From Amycolatopsis acidiphila (GTDB lineage: Bacteria > Actinomycetota > Actinomycetes > Mycobacteriales > Pseudonocardiaceae), in the NCBI RefSeq assembly GCF_021391495.1, contig NZ_CP090063.1, forward strand, positions 124,001 through 188,000: 64,000 nucleotides of DNA, given 5' to 3'. The position numbers were made by a program, and so were the translations under genes. Positions 63,785 through 64,000 of this stretch are shown piece after piece; positions within the stretch are counted from its first letter, which is position 1, and each line of letters starts with the position of its first letter. The notes beneath the pieces are model-generated. The model searched no databases. It worked only from the letters and a program-made list of their open reading frames with translations, and was not told where the DNA came from.

Positions 63785-64000
63785 TCACCGCCTTTGACTG
63801 TCACCACGTGCTCGGCCCCGATCCGGGCGGCCGTCTCCGCGCTGATGCTCTCGTAGGGGTCCCGCCCCTTGTAGGCGGTCAGGACCTCGCGCAGGGAGCC
63901 CTGCATGCGCATCCGGCCCTCGTCCATCCAGATGGCCGTGGTGCACAGCTCCAACAGTAGGTCGTCGGCGTGCGAGGCGAAGACCAACAGGCCGGAGCGG
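63781..64000 (-). CDS. wzt: Galactan exporter ATP-binding protein (partial)
   Basis: The end of an ABC ATPase that runs off the right edge; only the last 70 or so residues are visible. They carry the H-loop (VFASHADDLL) and a tail IWMDEGRMRMQGSLREVLTAYK, as in polysaccharide exporters of the Wzt/RfbE type. In M. tuberculosis Rv3781 lies next to glfT1 and exports the galactan. The stop overlaps the glfT1 start. Confidence 0.8.
   Translation of the reverse strand, partial: RSGLLVFASHADDLLLELCTTAIWMDEGRMRMQGSLREVLTAYKGRDPYESISAETAARIGAEHVVTVKGGE

Overview
This is a high-GC actinobacterial chromosome segment with many GTG starts and tight stop/start overlaps. It most resembles Pseudonocardiaceae, and Amycolatopsis in particular. 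The strongest clue is a large arabinogalactan wall cluster (glf, a PAP2 phosphatase, ubiA, aftA, dprE1, dprE2, glfT1, glfT2 and GT-C enzymes) with no mycolate gene in view. That fits a type IV wall without mycolic acids. The genus assignment is an inference from gene content only.

Left part (1-15.7 kb): a partial NmrA-like gene is followed by cydA-cydB-cydDC (cytochrome bd oxidase and its ABC exporter), translationally coupled to a GAF histidine kinase. DosR-like inverted repeats lie before cydA. A DosR/NarL-type response regulator, the likely partner, sits about 4 kb further on. The two are separated by a GntR catabolic locus that has decayed: a frameshifted amidohydrolase-like remnant, an ABC ATPase and permease reduced to their ends, and an intact orphan binding lipoprotein. 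Next come a MarR regulator, a type B esterase, a nuclease-like excalibur protein lacking catalytic residues, and a membrane-anchored exonuclease-like/BRCT-like protein whose catalytic site is also degenerate.

Middle part (15.7-40.9 kb): a DUF3024 gene precedes a tandemly duplicated two-gene module (A1-B1-A2-B2) of unknown function. Then come coaA, a macro-domain protein, pheA with a coupled phosphatase, small lipoproteins and membrane proteins, a long imperfect hairpin, a zincin/septum-formation pair, a YgiB/YgiC/DUF350 triad, a haloalkane dehalogenase-like hydrolase, a PRC-DUF2382 stress protein, a seryl-tRNA synthetase of unusual lineage, a maleate-isomerase-like enzyme, lhgO, an AMP-binding enzyme, an acyltransferase, a HAD phosphatase and an F420-type oxidoreductase.

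Right part (40.9-64 kb): the arabinogalactan cluster, interrupted twice. The first interruption (47.06-52.07 kb) is a polymorphic-toxin island: a two-domain immunity-like gene, a YbaB protein, a WXG100-like protein, a full-length toxin, its immunity gene, a stand-alone copy of the toxin domain, and a further immunity gene. The second (59.1-62.9 kb) is a type VII secretion substrate module (EspC/WXG-like, DUF3558 lipoprotein, PPE-like protein, EspG-like chaperone). The wall genes make decaprenyl-phosphoryl arabinose (ubiA, PAP2, dprE1, dprE2), provide UDP-galactofuranose (glf), build and export the galactan (glfT1, glfT2, wzt) and add arabinose (aftA, GT-C enzymes).

I saw no tRNA, rRNA, CRISPR array, insertion sequence or prophage. 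The toxin island is the best candidate for an undescribed system. The duplicated A/B module is second.
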